From positions 62,001 through 126,000 of the forward strand of contig JAKAGV010000015.1 of the NCBI GenBank assembly GCA_021815405.1: 64,000 nucleotides of DNA. The letters are read 5' to 3'. Numbering within the stretch: position 1 is the stretch's first letter; every line of letters starts with the position of its first letter. The translations under genes and the position numbers were made by a program. Positions 44,398-53,964 of this stretch are shown piece after piece. The stretch comes from Bacteroidota bacterium. Lineage in GTDB: Bacteria > Bacteroidota > Ignavibacteria > Ignavibacteriales > Ignavibacteriaceae. The notes under the pieces are model-generated. The model was not told where the DNA came from. It worked only from the letters and a program-made list of their open reading frames with translations, and ran no database searches.

Positions 44398-45501
44398 TCA
44401 TTTATCAAGAGAATTCAATGCGAATGCATAGGCGCCGATTGAGATAGCTTTGCTTGCACCTATTTTTGATATGCCGACGCCAATGCGCATTTCATAATCA
44501 TAAATAACCTTTTTATCCGTTCCGTAAACGGTAATTTCTTTGGTCTTACCCTTTGTAAATTCTACAATCTGTCTTTCATCCTCAAGATTATAAACCATTG
44601 CAGAAAGTCTTCTGAATTGAGAACCATCCCGTCTAATGTAATTGCTATTCATTTCAGCAACAAGCTTTGGAAGAAAAACATCCGCTGCACCCGCAAGACC
44701 TCCGCCAATAACAACCAGTCCGTCAATTAAAGTAATTGCATTTGCAATTGCATCACCTGCAGCCTCAGCGAATTCACTAAATGCTTTTTCAGCAGCGACT
44801 TTGTTTCCAGCTTTCTTGCCTGTACACATTTCGTAAATATCTTTCGGAGAAGGTACGACTTCCGGATTTATTTTAGCAGCTCGTGCAAAAGCATTTTTTA
44901 ATCCATGCGTACTTACATGCTCTTCAATGTAGGTCTGCGGATTTAACTTATCACGCAGCAGCCAAATTTCTCCCGAGCCTGAATTGTCTCCTAAAAATAA
45001 ATTTCCATCTCGAACAATACCTGCCCCGAAGCCTGTTCCAAAAGTTAATCCTAAAAGATTTTTATATTTTTTAACGCTGCCGGCTTTTTCCAATCTATTA
45101 TTGATTGACGGAAGAAATCCCGCTATTGCTTCACCGTAGGCGTAAAGATCGCCATCATTATTTATGAAGACAGGCAGATCAAATTTTTCTTTCAGCATCG
45201 GACCTAACGCAACACCTCCATGAAATGCAGGCAAGTTCGGCAAGTCTCCGATAATTCCATTAGGATAATCAGCAGGACCCGGAAATGCGAAACTGATTGC
45301 TACCGGTTTGTTTTTCAATTTTGATTTTACCTGGTTGAAGCCATCGACAATTGATGACATACATTTATCGAGATTATCTGCATTACTTGGCAAAGTAATT
45401 TCATCAACAACTTGTTCATTACCCTGCATAGCGGTAAAGACCAGGTTAGTACCGCCAGCATCAAGCGTCATTACTGTTCTTTTATCTGTATTGAAATTCA
45501 T
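44398..45501 (-). CDS. ROK-family sugar kinase
   Basis: 367 residues. The ATP-binding phosphate-1 motif is LDAGGTNLVFTAMQG (about 13-27), the sugar-binding/catalytic region is FINNDGDLYAYGEA with Asp after Asn-Asn, the second motif is LGLTFGTGFGAGIVRDG, and adenosine-binding glycines are in LVVIGGGLAGAADVF. The usual ROK zinc motif (CxCGxxGCxE) is absent, with GSGEIWLLRDK in its place, so this is a zinc-free subtype. It likely phosphorylates glucose, fructose or a related hexose brought in by the permease encoded downstream. There is no DNA-binding domain, so it is an enzyme and not a repressor. Confidence 0.9.
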   Translation of the reverse strand: MNFNTDKRTVMTLDAGGTNLVFTAMQGNEQVVDEITLPSNADNLDKCMSSIVDGFNQVKSKLKNKPVAISFAFPGPADYPNGIIGDLPNLPAFHGGVALGPMLKEKFDLPVFINNDGDLYAYGEAIAGFLPSINNRLEKAGSVKKYKNLLGLTFGTGFGAGIVRDGNLFLGDNSGSGEIWLLRDKLNPQTYIEEHVSTHGLKNAFARAAKINPEVVPSPKDIYEMCTGKKAGNKVAAEKAFSEFAEAAGDAIANAITLIDGLVVIGGGLAGAADVFLPKLVAEMNSNYIRRDGSQFRRLSAMVYNLEDERQIVEFTKGKTKEITVYGTDKKVIYDYEMRIGVGISKIGASKAISIGAYAFALNSLDK

Positions 45502-45990
45502 TTAATATTTTTTGTGGTTAAATCAAATTTATTTTTCTCAGTTGATCGCCCGTTTGATAATCCGTTGAAAAGGTTATAAATCTTTCGCTTAATGATTGAA
45601 TCTCTCAGGCTCGAATCTTTCATGGATTTTTATTCTCAACAATCAAACTGAGTTTAATTTATTACAATGTATTTAGGCAATCGTGAATTAATTTGCCTGC
45701 CATTCAGTTTGACTTATATAAGTTATTAATTCTGTTAAAATACTCAATTTCTATTGAAATACAATCAATTATTTTCGAAAGATTTAATAATGTTAAATTA
45801 TTATCGAGCACCAGCAGGCTAAAAATGTATACACAATGACAATTTTGAAATATTTTTACATGATCATCAAAGGACATTTACATGTTATCTAATCTTTTTG
45901 GAAAGACATTTACAATAATTTCCTGTTTACCTCATTATCCCAAATGAATTTTTAGTATTTTTCTAAACAAAAAATTTATCTCATTTATTG
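45502..45990. other. Divergent intergenic region with a nested inverted repeat
   Basis: About 490 bp between the sugar-kinase gene (minus) and recQ (plus). TCAAACTGA (45643-45651) is inverted at 45704-45712, and inside it AGGCAA (45675-45680) pairs with TTGCCT (45693-45698). The nested palindrome could be a regulatory site for the sugar operon. Nothing else recognised. Confidence 0.5.
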
Positions 45991-48612
45991 ATGACACCCG
46001 AAGAAGCGTTAAATAAATATTTTGGCTTTGAAACTTTTCGTGATAGCCAGAAAGAAATAGTTGATACAATTTTGAAAGGCGAGAATGTTCTTGCGGTACT
46101 TCCTACCGGGGCAGGAAAATCTTTATGTTATCAAATTCCTGCATTAGTTTCTAAAAACTTTTCTATTGTCATTTCCCCTCTAATCGCCTTAATGAAAGAC
46201 CAGGTAGATTCGTTAAACGGCACCGAAACTATTGCCGCGTTCATAAATAGCCAGATGAGCTTTTCTGAAGCTGATGAAGTTCTGAAAAAGATTTCCTTCG
46301 GTTCTATTAAACTTCTTTATGTTGCACCTGAAAGATTGGAAAATTTAATCTTTGCAGACAAAATAAAAAGCTTACAGCCTTCACATTTATTTGTAGATGA
46401 AGCACATTGTATCAGCGAGTGGGGACATAGCTTTAGACCGAGCTACAGAAAAATAAAAGGGTTCGTCGATTATATTTCTGTAAAACATATTTCTGCTTTT
46501 ACCGCCACTGCTACACCTGAAGTTGAAAAAGATATAGTTGAGCAGCTTGGATTAAAAGAACCTAAAATTTTTGTACGCGGCTTCGAAAGAAAGAATTTAG
46601 AGCTTAACGTCTTCATTACAAAAAAGAAAAAGGAAAAATGTCTTGAGCTGCTTTCACGTCATGGAACGCCAGCAATAATATATTCGGCATCCAGAAAACG
46701 TGCAGAGGAAATTGCAGAGTTTTTAAACCTTCATAGAATAAATGCCGCATATTATCATGCCGGATTAGCAGCCGAAGAAAGAAGTAAGATTCAAGAAGAT
46801 TTTATGAACGGTATTACACCGGTTATAGTTGCTACAAATGCTTTTGGAATGGGGATCGATAAGAAAGATATAAGGCTTGTTATTCATTTTAATACTCCTG
46901 GCTCAATCGAAAATTATTACCAGGAAATCGGACGCGCCGGAAGAGACGGCAAAACTTCTTTCATTTATCTTCTGCATGATGACTATGATATAAATATTCA
47001 AAACTTCTTCCTTGAAAATTCTCATCCCGATAAAGAGCTAATTCAAAAAATATATGATGCAATTTGCGACTATGGAAAAGTTGCTGAAGGTAATTTACCT
47101 GCTGCCGAAATACCTTTAAGCAAAGATTTTATTTCAGCGTTTGCTAAAAGAGAAGTCAGTAAAGGTCTGCTTTATTCGGCAATAAAAATTCTTGAACACG
47201 GCGGATACCTAAAACAGCCGTCGGAATTCGAGAATAAATCTTCTTTGCAGGTTATATTTGATAAAAATAAATTGAAAGAATTTGTTAAAAGAAATTCTAA
47301 TAACCTTATCAAAGAAATGATAGTTTATTTTCTGCGTGAGTTCGGCAGCAGAATTTTCTCTGATAAAGTACAAATGACTTCCTACAGTATTGCTGCTCAA
47401 TTAGGCTTCGCTGAACAAGACGTGGAAGAAACATTAATAACTCTTGATAATCTCGGGATTATAAAATACAATAAACCATTTTCTAAAGAATCCGTGCTGC
47501 TTACTTCTCCGCGAATTAATTCCAATAGGCTTCGGCTTGATTATAAAAAAATAAACGAAAGCTTCCTTTCTCTTCAAAAGAAAATTGAGCAAATGGTGGA
47601 TTATGTTTACACTAATGACTGCCGTTTTAAGTTCATTCTAAATTATTTTGGCGAGAAGAATGAAGAATATAAATGCGGAAGGTGCGATAAATGCCGGACT
47701 GAAGAACTTTTACCCGAATCAACAAGCGATTATCTAAAAGAAATTATTCTTAGAACGCTAAATGAAAATAAATTTGCGCTGACTGAAAAATCTCTTATTA
47801 CTGTTATCAGAGGTTCAAGCAGAACAGAAAAATACAAATCCTTTGAGACGTTCGGCAGCTGTGCAAATTATGAAATAGAAGAATTGAAAATAGTTCTTCA
47901 CAGCGTTTTAATGGAAGGCTGTATTGCAAGAAACCATGACAATAATTTTCTTTACTTAACTCAATCCGGTTTGAATTTACTTGAACAAGCAGGATTGATT
48001 AGCGGAAATAATTCCAAACCGGCAAACTATGAGGAGAATCTGGAGTTATTTAATCTTCTTAAGGAAGCAAGATCCAAAGCAGCAAAGAAATTTATGCAGA
48101 CCGGATATTTAATTTGCCCTGACGAAGTTCTCCGAGAAGTTGCAGCAAAGCGTCCGCTGGGAAAAAGCGAGCTTTTATCAATCAGCAGATTTAATCATCG
48201 AATGTTTAACAAGCTTGGAAACGATTTGTTGGAAATCGTAAATGAGTTTGTAAAAAGTAACAGCAAAAAAGAAAAGCCGAGACCTGAAAGCAGGACACTT
48301 CCGCAAAACATTAAAGAAACTTATAGCTTATTAACCAAAGGGTATTCACTTGCAGATATCGCTTCACTGCGGCAGCTTTCCGAAGCCGTAATATCAATGC
48401 AGATTGAGACTATTCTTGAATATGAACCTTCGGTTGATGTCATTCATCTTTATGAGGAAGACATCTTTAATATAACAATGAAAGAAATTGAGAAAGGATT
48501 TGCAGACTTAAAAGATTTGAAGCAGAGACTGCCGGATGTTTCTTATCCATTGATTAGAATTGCTTTGGCAAAAAACAGAGCATTAAACAAGCTCGAAAAA
48601 AGTAAATCATAA
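45991..48612 (+). CDS. recQ: ATP-dependent DNA helicase RecQ, long form
   Basis: 873 residues from ATG 45991 (a TTG one codon earlier is less likely). Helicase motifs: Q/0 motif GFETFRDSQKEIV, Walker A LPTGAGKSLCYQIP (about 38-50), DEAH at 136-139 in VDEAHCISEWGHSFRPSY, TATATP, and motif VI QEIGRAGRDGK. The RQC zinc site is CRFKF then CGRCDKCR (about 545-575). An HRDC domain (about 675-745, CPDEVLREVAAKRPLGKSEL) and a C-terminal helix-turn-helix of the HTH_40 type (TYSLLTKGYSLADIASLRQL) follow. It unwinds DNA 3' to 5' in repair and recombination. It is about 250 residues longer than the E. coli enzyme because of the C-terminal extension. Confidence 0.95.
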   Translation: MTPEEALNKYFGFETFRDSQKEIVDTILKGENVLAVLPTGAGKSLCYQIPALVSKNFSIVISPLIALMKDQVDSLNGTETIAAFINSQMSFSEADEVLKKISFGSIKLLYVAPERLENLIFADKIKSLQPSHLFVDEAHCISEWGHSFRPSYRKIKGFVDYISVKHISAFTATATPEVEKDIVEQLGLKEPKIFVRGFERKNLELNVFITKKKKEKCLELLSRHGTPAIIYSASRKRAEEIAEFLNLHRINAAYYHAGLAAEERSKIQEDFMNGITPVIVATNAFGMGIDKKDIRLVIHFNTPGSIENYYQEIGRAGRDGKTSFIYLLHDDYDINIQNFFLENSHPDKELIQKIYDAICDYGKVAEGNLPAAEIPLSKDFISAFAKREVSKGLLYSAIKILEHGGYLKQPSEFENKSSLQVIFDKNKLKEFVKRNSNNLIKEMIVYFLREFGSRIFSDKVQMTSYSIAAQLGFAEQDVEETLITLDNLGIIKYNKPFSKESVLLTSPRINSNRLRLDYKKINESFLSLQKKIEQMVDYVYTNDCRFKFILNYFGEKNEEYKCGRCDKCRTEELLPESTSDYLKEIILRTLNENKFALTEKSLITVIRGSSRTEKYKSFETFGSCANYEIEELKIVLHSVLMEGCIARNHDNNFLYLTQSGLNLLEQAGLISGNNSKPANYEENLELFNLLKEARSKAAKKFMQTGYLICPDEVLREVAAKRPLGKSELLSISRFNHRMFNKLGNDLLEIVNEFVKSNSKKEKPRPESRTLPQNIKETYSLLTKGYSLADIASLRQLSEAVISMQIETILEYEPSVDVIHLYEEDIFNITMKEIEKGFADLKDLKQRLPDVSYPLIRIALAKNRALNKLEKSKS

Positions 48613-48653
48613 AGTAATTGATATTAACAGTCAAACCTCCCTACTCTGAATAT

Positions 48654-50063
48654 TTATTTAAAATCCTCCGCTTTTATATTGTACTTCTTCATCATGCGCT
48701 GGAAATTTTGTCTCGTCATTCCGGAGGCTTTTGCTGCTGAAGTAACATTACCTTGCAGAGATCTAAGTTTATCTTCAACGAACTGTTTTTCAAACATATT
48801 CATTATATAATCGCGTGACTGTTTAAATGTTGAGCTGTTAATAGGAAGAACCTGCTCTTTAATTACAGGATTTAGACTAAGCATTTTTTCTAGCGGATCA
48901 CTGGTAATCTCTTCACCTCTTGTAAGCATAACAGCACGTTCGATTAGATTTTCAAGTTCTCTGACATTGCCGGGAAATTGATAAGAATTTAAAAGCGATA
49001 CCGCATCTGAAGAAAATCCTTTAACATTTTTTTTAAGATGCTCATTGTACTTTGCTAAAAAATAATTTGCAAGAAGAGGAATATCTTCCGCACGGTCTCT
49101 TAACGGAGGCAATTTAATATCCACAACATTCAGACGAAAGAATAAATCTTCTCTGAAATTTCCATTTTTGATTTCTTCCTCTAGATCTCTGTTTGTTGCA
49201 GCAATAAACCTTGCCTGTACTTTTATCGGCACATCGCCGCCAAGCCTTTCAAATTCTCTTTCCTGAAGTACTCTCAACAATTTTTGCTGAAGTGCAGGTA
49301 AAAGGTTTCCAATTTCATCTAAGAAAATGGATCCGTTCTGGGCAAGTTCAAACTTGCCTAACTTGCGTTCCGATGCGCCTGTAAATGCGCCTTTCTCAAA
49401 GCCGAATAATTCAGACTCAAGAAGATTATCCGGAACTGCCGAACAGTTTAGCCCGATAAAAGGATGCCCTGGACCAGCAGTGCTGCCATGAATAGCTCTT
49501 GCAACCAATTCTTTTCCGGTTCCACTCTCCCCTGTTATTAAAACAGAAACAGTATTGGGAGTCGTCGAAACCATTCCGATCAATTTATATATCTCCTGCA
49601 TTCTTTGGCTTCTGCCTATAATTTCATACCGGTCTATAATGTCAGCATTGTAAGAAAATCCTTCATCATTTTCCGACGCAGTGGATTTTGATAAAGCCTT
49701 CTTTGTCAGTTCTCTGATTTTATTTATGTCTAGCGGCTTTGTCAAATAATCAAACGCACCAAGCTGCATTGCCTTGATAGCATTCTGCATTATGCCGTAG
49801 CCGGTAATAATTATAGTAGGAATGTTTATTCCTTGCTCTCTGAATTTTTTTAATACTTCCAATCCGGTTATTTTCGGAAGCGTTATATCCATAAAGATTA
49901 AATCGATATTATCGGAACTCGCGATTTTTAATCCTTCTTCTCCATCTTGCGCCATAACTGCAGTATAGCCATCCTTTTTGAAAACCTCAAGGAATGCAAA
50001 CCGTATGTTTTCATCATCGTCAACAACAAGAATTTTTTCTTTGTGCTTTAATTTATCGTCCAA
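48654..50063 (-). CDS. Sigma-54-dependent response regulator, NtrC family
   Basis: 469 residues in three parts. Receiver domain (1-125): acidic pair DDDEN and phosphoacceptor Asp59 in LIFMDITLP, with Lys in LTKPLD. AAA+ domain (about 150-385): Walker A GESGTGKELVARAIH, the sigma-54 contact loop GAFTGA, and Walker B GSIFLDEIG. C-terminal Fis-type helix-turn-helix (LQGNVTSAAKASGMTRQNFQ). It should activate sigma-54 promoters when phosphorylated by the kinase whose gene ends 15 bp upstream. The targets are not obvious; I found no convincing -24/-12 promoter in the adjacent gaps. Confidence 0.95.
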   Translation of the reverse strand: MDDKLKHKEKILVVDDDENIRFAFLEVFKKDGYTAVMAQDGEEGLKIASSDNIDLIFMDITLPKITGLEVLKKFREQGINIPTIIITGYGIMQNAIKAMQLGAFDYLTKPLDINKIRELTKKALSKSTASENDEGFSYNADIIDRYEIIGRSQRMQEIYKLIGMVSTTPNTVSVLITGESGTGKELVARAIHGSTAGPGHPFIGLNCSAVPDNLLESELFGFEKGAFTGASERKLGKFELAQNGSIFLDEIGNLLPALQQKLLRVLQEREFERLGGDVPIKVQARFIAATNRDLEEEIKNGNFREDLFFRLNVVDIKLPPLRDRAEDIPLLANYFLAKYNEHLKKNVKGFSSDAVSLLNSYQFPGNVRELENLIERAVMLTRGEEITSDPLEKMLSLNPVIKEQVLPINSSTFKQSRDYIMNMFEKQFVEDKLRSLQGNVTSAAKASGMTRQNFQRMMKKYNIKAEDFK

Positions 50064-50078
50064 CTTTTTCCTTTAGAA

Positions 50079-52598
50079 TTAAATAAGATGTTCGGGCAAC
50101 GAGTAGCTTTCATTTAATAGCGGAATGTATATATTGAAAGTTGTTCCCATTCCTTTTTTGCTTTCGACCGTAACAATGCCATGATGAGCATTTATAGTTC
50201 TCTTAACCATTGGCAAACCTAAACCGGTACCATTGGTTTTGGTTGTAAAAAATGGATCAAAGATTCTAGTAATATTTGCACTTTCAATGCCGGTGCCGGT
50301 ATCTGTTATTTGAGTAAGAATACATTCTGTCCCTCTGCGCAAAATTATTTCATACCTGTTCCTGTCGGCATCTTCGATGTTTGTGTACCCAACAGCTTCT
50401 TCTAATTTGAAATCTCGAAGAGTTTTTTTGAGGATCACTTTTCTAATCGAAATTGAAATTTCATTATTCCCACCTTCGTTTAGTTCCGTATCCTCAAGTG
50501 AATTTCTTTTTTCATCTATCGATTGAACCGCATTCAATAAAATATTGATAATAGCTTCCTTTAGGTGAGACGCATCCAGCAGAACTGAAGGAGTTGATGA
50601 CTCAATTTCTTTCTTAACTGAAATTCCGGATTTCTTAAATCGAAGCTGAACGAATGTAAGACTTTCATTTAGAATATCTGCGACGTTTGCAGTTTGAAAA
50701 TTCATGGGCACAGGATAGGCATAATTTAACAGCTTGGTTACGGTCTCTTCCATTTCGCCGGTAGAATTAAGCGCAACAGTTACGGATTTTTTTTCAGACT
50801 TAGCAAGATGATCTGATTCTGCAAGAAGCTGTAAAATCATTTTGATAGAAGTAAGTGAGTTGCGAAATTCATGAGCTACAAATGCAGCTATTTCACCTGT
50901 TGCCGCAAGCTTCTCGGTCTTTACCAGAACTCCCTCAAGCTGTTTGCGCTTCGTAATATCTGTAATAACTGCAAGGACGGCAATTACTTCACCGTTACTT
51001 TTCATCGGAATAGCGATATGTTCAATGTAGCGCTCATGCTGTTTATCATCGACCTTGCAATCAATACAGCTCTCTATTTTGCTTTTTGAAATTGCACGCA
51101 TGCAAATACAATCTATACAAAATCCATTTGTACCGAATATCTTACTGCAATCTTCGCCTTTGACATCATCAATATTATAGCCGGTAATTGTTTTAAAAGC
51201 TGCACTTGCAGTTTGAATTCTTAAATCTTTATCAAGCAGAAGAAATGCACTCGGAACATTATCCAGTATTGCCTGCAGTTTGGATTTTTCGGCAAACAAC
51301 TCTTCGGTTCTCGCATCGACCATTTCTTCAAGATGTGTTTTATATTGTTGAATCTCTACATCGCGGTCGTGTAGAGATTGAGCCATTAAGTTAAACTGCT
51401 CGGCAAGCTTTTCAATCTCATCGCGAGTTTCAACTTTCACACGGTGATTATAATTTCCTTTAGTGATTGTTTCGGCACCTTCGGTAAGCTTTCCAATTGA
51501 GACAGTAAAATGCCTTGTTGCCAACAAGCTTAAAATAAAAGATATCATTAAAAACAAAATTAGAATGCCTGCAAAACTGTATTCATATAAATGAACAGGA
51601 TGCATAATTACTGCCTTTGGAACAGCAACCAAAAGATAAAGCGGCATAGCAAGATTCGGTTTAAGGCTTGTATGATATAGAGAGGTATTCCCATAAAAAA
51701 GCGGAGCGTGTGAAATGATATCATTGCTTCCATTAGTTATAATAGAATCCTTATTAGACAGGATTTGAGCTGCAATCTTTTCCGGGTAGTCATGCTGTAA
51801 ATTAATTTTATCTCTAGCTGCAAGCAGTTTGTTCCAGCTTTTCTTCTCTTGAGAATGATAAAGATAATGTCCGTCACCGCTAACAAGAATTACTTTTTCA
51901 TCCGGATTAAGGCTTCTATAAGTCCGAAGAGTATTAAAAAGATTTTTTACAAAAACATCAGCGATTAGAATTCCGATTTCTTTATCGTGCGATAAAAGCG
52001 GCATCGCAAAACTTATAACCGGAACAATTTTGTTATTCGGGCTCAGCAGCTCTGCCGGTGCAAGCGCAATTTGATTTTTTGTTAAATTTTTTGTTAATAA
52101 AAAATAATAGACTTGAGGAACATGCCTCAGTTCATTCGCAGGGATTATTTTGAACTTTTCCTTAGAATCAGCGGAACTTGATTGGATCCGAGCAACTTCA
52201 TTTCCTTCATCATCAACGATTCTTAACTGATAATAAATGTCCCTTGTTTCCGCAAAGGATAGAAGTTCATTATCTAAATTTTTAATGTTGTTTTCATCCG
52301 ATGAATAGGCTTCTTTATTCATATCTGAACGAACACGGCTGTTTAAATAAGATCTTTGGATTAACAACATATCGCGTTCGATATTTACTATTAGGTTAGC
52401 AGTGTTTTCCTGAATTAAAGATAAATCATGATCAAGGTTCTGAACTGCGGAGTCTTTCATTGAACGAGTATTGGATATTATACCGTATATGCCGACGAGA
52501 ATAATCGGAAGTATGGAGAGACCGACAAAAGCAATTATCAGCTTATTACGGATGGAGAGCCAGGGAAATAATTTATTCAATCTATTTAATTCCAACAT
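50079..52598 (-). CDS. Sensor histidine kinase (extracytoplasmic sensor-HAMP-PAS-kinase)
   Basis: 839 residues. Membrane segment 1 is at about 19-40, then a large dCache-like extracytoplasmic domain, with membrane segment 2 at about 335-360. HAMP and linker (ITKGNYNHRVKVETRDEIEK) and a PAS domain (about 440-550) follow. The phosphoacceptor His is in FVAHEFRNSLTSIK; the N box is INILLNAVQS and the G boxes are ITDTGTGIES and TNGTGLGLPMVKR. The PAS domain contains a Cys cluster (NGFCIDCICMRA, ESCIDCK) that might sense metal or redox. It forms a two-component system with the downstream NtrC-type regulator and is divergent from the copper locus. Confidence 0.93.
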   Translation of the reverse strand: MLELNRLNKLFPWLSIRNKLIIAFVGLSILPIILVGIYGIISNTRSMKDSAVQNLDHDLSLIQENTANLIVNIERDMLLIQRSYLNSRVRSDMNKEAYSSDENNIKNLDNELLSFAETRDIYYQLRIVDDEGNEVARIQSSSADSKEKFKIIPANELRHVPQVYYFLLTKNLTKNQIALAPAELLSPNNKIVPVISFAMPLLSHDKEIGILIADVFVKNLFNTLRTYRSLNPDEKVILVSGDGHYLYHSQEKKSWNKLLAARDKINLQHDYPEKIAAQILSNKDSIITNGSNDIISHAPLFYGNTSLYHTSLKPNLAMPLYLLVAVPKAVIMHPVHLYEYSFAGILILFLMISFILSLLATRHFTVSIGKLTEGAETITKGNYNHRVKVETRDEIEKLAEQFNLMAQSLHDRDVEIQQYKTHLEEMVDARTEELFAEKSKLQAILDNVPSAFLLLDKDLRIQTASAAFKTITGYNIDDVKGEDCSKIFGTNGFCIDCICMRAISKSKIESCIDCKVDDKQHERYIEHIAIPMKSNGEVIAVLAVITDITKRKQLEGVLVKTEKLAATGEIAAFVAHEFRNSLTSIKMILQLLAESDHLAKSEKKSVTVALNSTGEMEETVTKLLNYAYPVPMNFQTANVADILNESLTFVQLRFKKSGISVKKEIESSTPSVLLDASHLKEAIINILLNAVQSIDEKRNSLEDTELNEGGNNEISISIRKVILKKTLRDFKLEEAVGYTNIEDADRNRYEIILRRGTECILTQITDTGTGIESANITRIFDPFFTTKTNGTGLGLPMVKRTINAHHGIVTVESKKGMGTTFNIYIPLLNESYSLPEHLI

Positions 52599-53305
52599 CT
52601 CAGTATATTCAACAGTTCCTAATTATCATATCAAAATTTTTCGGCGAAATCTATGAATAGTGAAACTAACATACAAATATAGATTATAGACGGACTAAAA
52701 GTTGTTCTTTAGAGATTTAGCTTATTAGATTTTAGTCTTTTTATGCGCTGTAGCTCTTTCGAAGAAGCAATTTTCAGGTTTATTTTGCGAATCACCTGAT
52801 TGTCAATTTTTCACCATAGCTCGTCTAAAATATTATATCTTAATTCTGTTATGGCTGCTGTTTTGCATTATAGTTAGTACGGAATATATAGGAAGATGAA
52901 CGCGAGGAATATGGGATTAAGACGTTTTCAGGACGTTTTCAAGACGATTTCAGAACGTTTTCAGATAAAGCATATTGGTTGGTTTTGATTTGTTAATCCC
53001 ATTTTAAAATAATGATAATAAAAAAATAATTTAGCATTTAAAACTAAATTTATCTGACTCAATTATATTAAATAATAATAAAAGCCGCAAGAAGCGAAGT
53101 TGGTATTAAACATCATCCAAGTCTTTTCTTTAACTTCAACATCATGAAGTTTGAATATAAAATATTTTATTGATTACTAATAATCCCTATTTTACCATTT
53201 CAAGTGACTTACAACATCAAACTATTTACTAATTATAAATAATTTTTACACACCTGTATTTATGTGGAATTAAGAACTAATTAGATTAATAGAAAAGGAA
53301 GATAT
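52599..53305. other. Divergent intergenic region between two-component system and copper locus
   Basis: About 700 bp. It holds the 11-bp repeat at 52919-52962 and otherwise AT-rich sequence with no gene. Promoters for the histidine kinase (minus) and the DUF3347 gene (plus) must be here. AGAAAAGGAAG about 8 nt before ATG 53306 is the ribosome binding site of the latter. No sigma-54 promoter was recognised. Confidence 0.65.
52919..52962 (+). repeat. 11-bp direct repeat, four units
   Basis: AAGACGTTTTC, AGGACGTTTTC, AAGACGATTTC and AGAACGTTTTC follow with no gaps (52919, 52930, 52941, 52952). Each unit differs from the consensus AAGACGTTTTC by at most two bases. An 11-bp step places all units on one face of the helix, so a regulator could bind cooperatively. 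Located between the sensor-kinase gene and the copper locus. Confidence 0.85.
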
Positions 53306-53830
53306 ATGAAATCTCTATTTGTATCTATGATTTTGGTTTGTTCTTTTGCCATATCTTTGAGTGCGTCACCAAATCATAAAACAGTTATTAAAAAAGACAG
53401 TACAAATAAAATTTCCATCAATCAACTGCTGGAATATTATTATAAAGTAAAGGATGCCCTTGTTAATTCCAGCTCTTCAAATGCTGCTGCTCATGCTGGA
53501 GGTCTTTTGAATGCAATTCAAAGCATTAATGTTAAGACCTTAACCGACGCGGAACAAAAGGCGTTCATGTCGATCCAAGATAAGCTATCTTCCGAGGCAA
53601 AAAGTATATCACAAAGTAAAGAGCTTCCTAAACAGAGAATCTATTTTGCTTCGCTGTCAGATAATTTTTATACGCTTGCTAAAGAGGTAAAATTATCTAC
53701 TAAACCAATCTACCGCGACTATTGCCCGATGAAAAAGAAGTACTGGCTTAGCAGCGAATCGACAATTAAAAATCCTTACTTCGGCAAAGCTATGCCGACT
53801 TGCGGTGAAGTGAAGGAAACTCTAAAATAA
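53306..53830 (+). CDS. DUF3347 protein, periplasmic, copper locus
   Basis: 174 residues with a signal peptide (MKSLFVSMILVCSFAISLSA). The helical DUF3347 domain covers about residues 38-130 (LLEYYYKVKDALVNSSSSNA, AAHAGGLLNAI). The C-terminal tail YRDYCPMKKKYWLSSES with NPYFGKAMPTCGEV carries a Cys-Pro-Met and a later Cys, the usual metal-binding tail of these proteins. The family accompanies CusB-type efflux proteins and is thought to bind copper. It is the first gene of the copper/silver locus. Confidence 0.88.
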   Translation: MKSLFVSMILVCSFAISLSASPNHKTVIKKDSTNKISINQLLEYYYKVKDALVNSSSSNAAAHAGGLLNAIQSINVKTLTDAEQKAFMSIQDKLSSEAKSISQSKELPKQRIYFASLSDNFYTLAKEVKLSTKPIYRDYCPMKKKYWLSSESTIKNPYFGKAMPTCGEVKETLK

Positions 53831-53869
53831 AGTTGAGAAACTATAACTTAAAAAATAATTTTTTATATC

Positions 53870-53952
53870 CATGTGAACTCTGCGGCTCTCTGAGTTACAG
53901 AAAAAATGTTACGCTGAGGTACAAAGGACTAGGACGGAGAACCACAGAGAAA
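53870..53952. repeat. Dispersed-repeat-like sequence before the multicopper oxidase
   Basis: The segment from about CTCTGCGGCTCTCTGAG to ACCACAGAGAAA has the wording (CTCTGCGG, CTCTGAG, ACCACAGAG) of intergenic repeats I recognise from many bacteria. It reads through in frame with the multicopper oxidase, but the resulting residues look unlike any leader. It is probably untranslated. Confidence 0.45.
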
Positions 53953-53964
53953 TTTTTATTAAAA

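Noticed and set aside
44398-45501. ROK transcriptional repressor
   Set aside because: There is no N-terminal helix-turn-helix; the protein begins directly with the ATP-binding motif, so it is a kinase.
52599-53305. Sigma-54 promoter for the copper locus
   Set aside because: No TGGCAC-N5-TTGC-like pair could be found in the region, despite the NtrC-type regulator next door.
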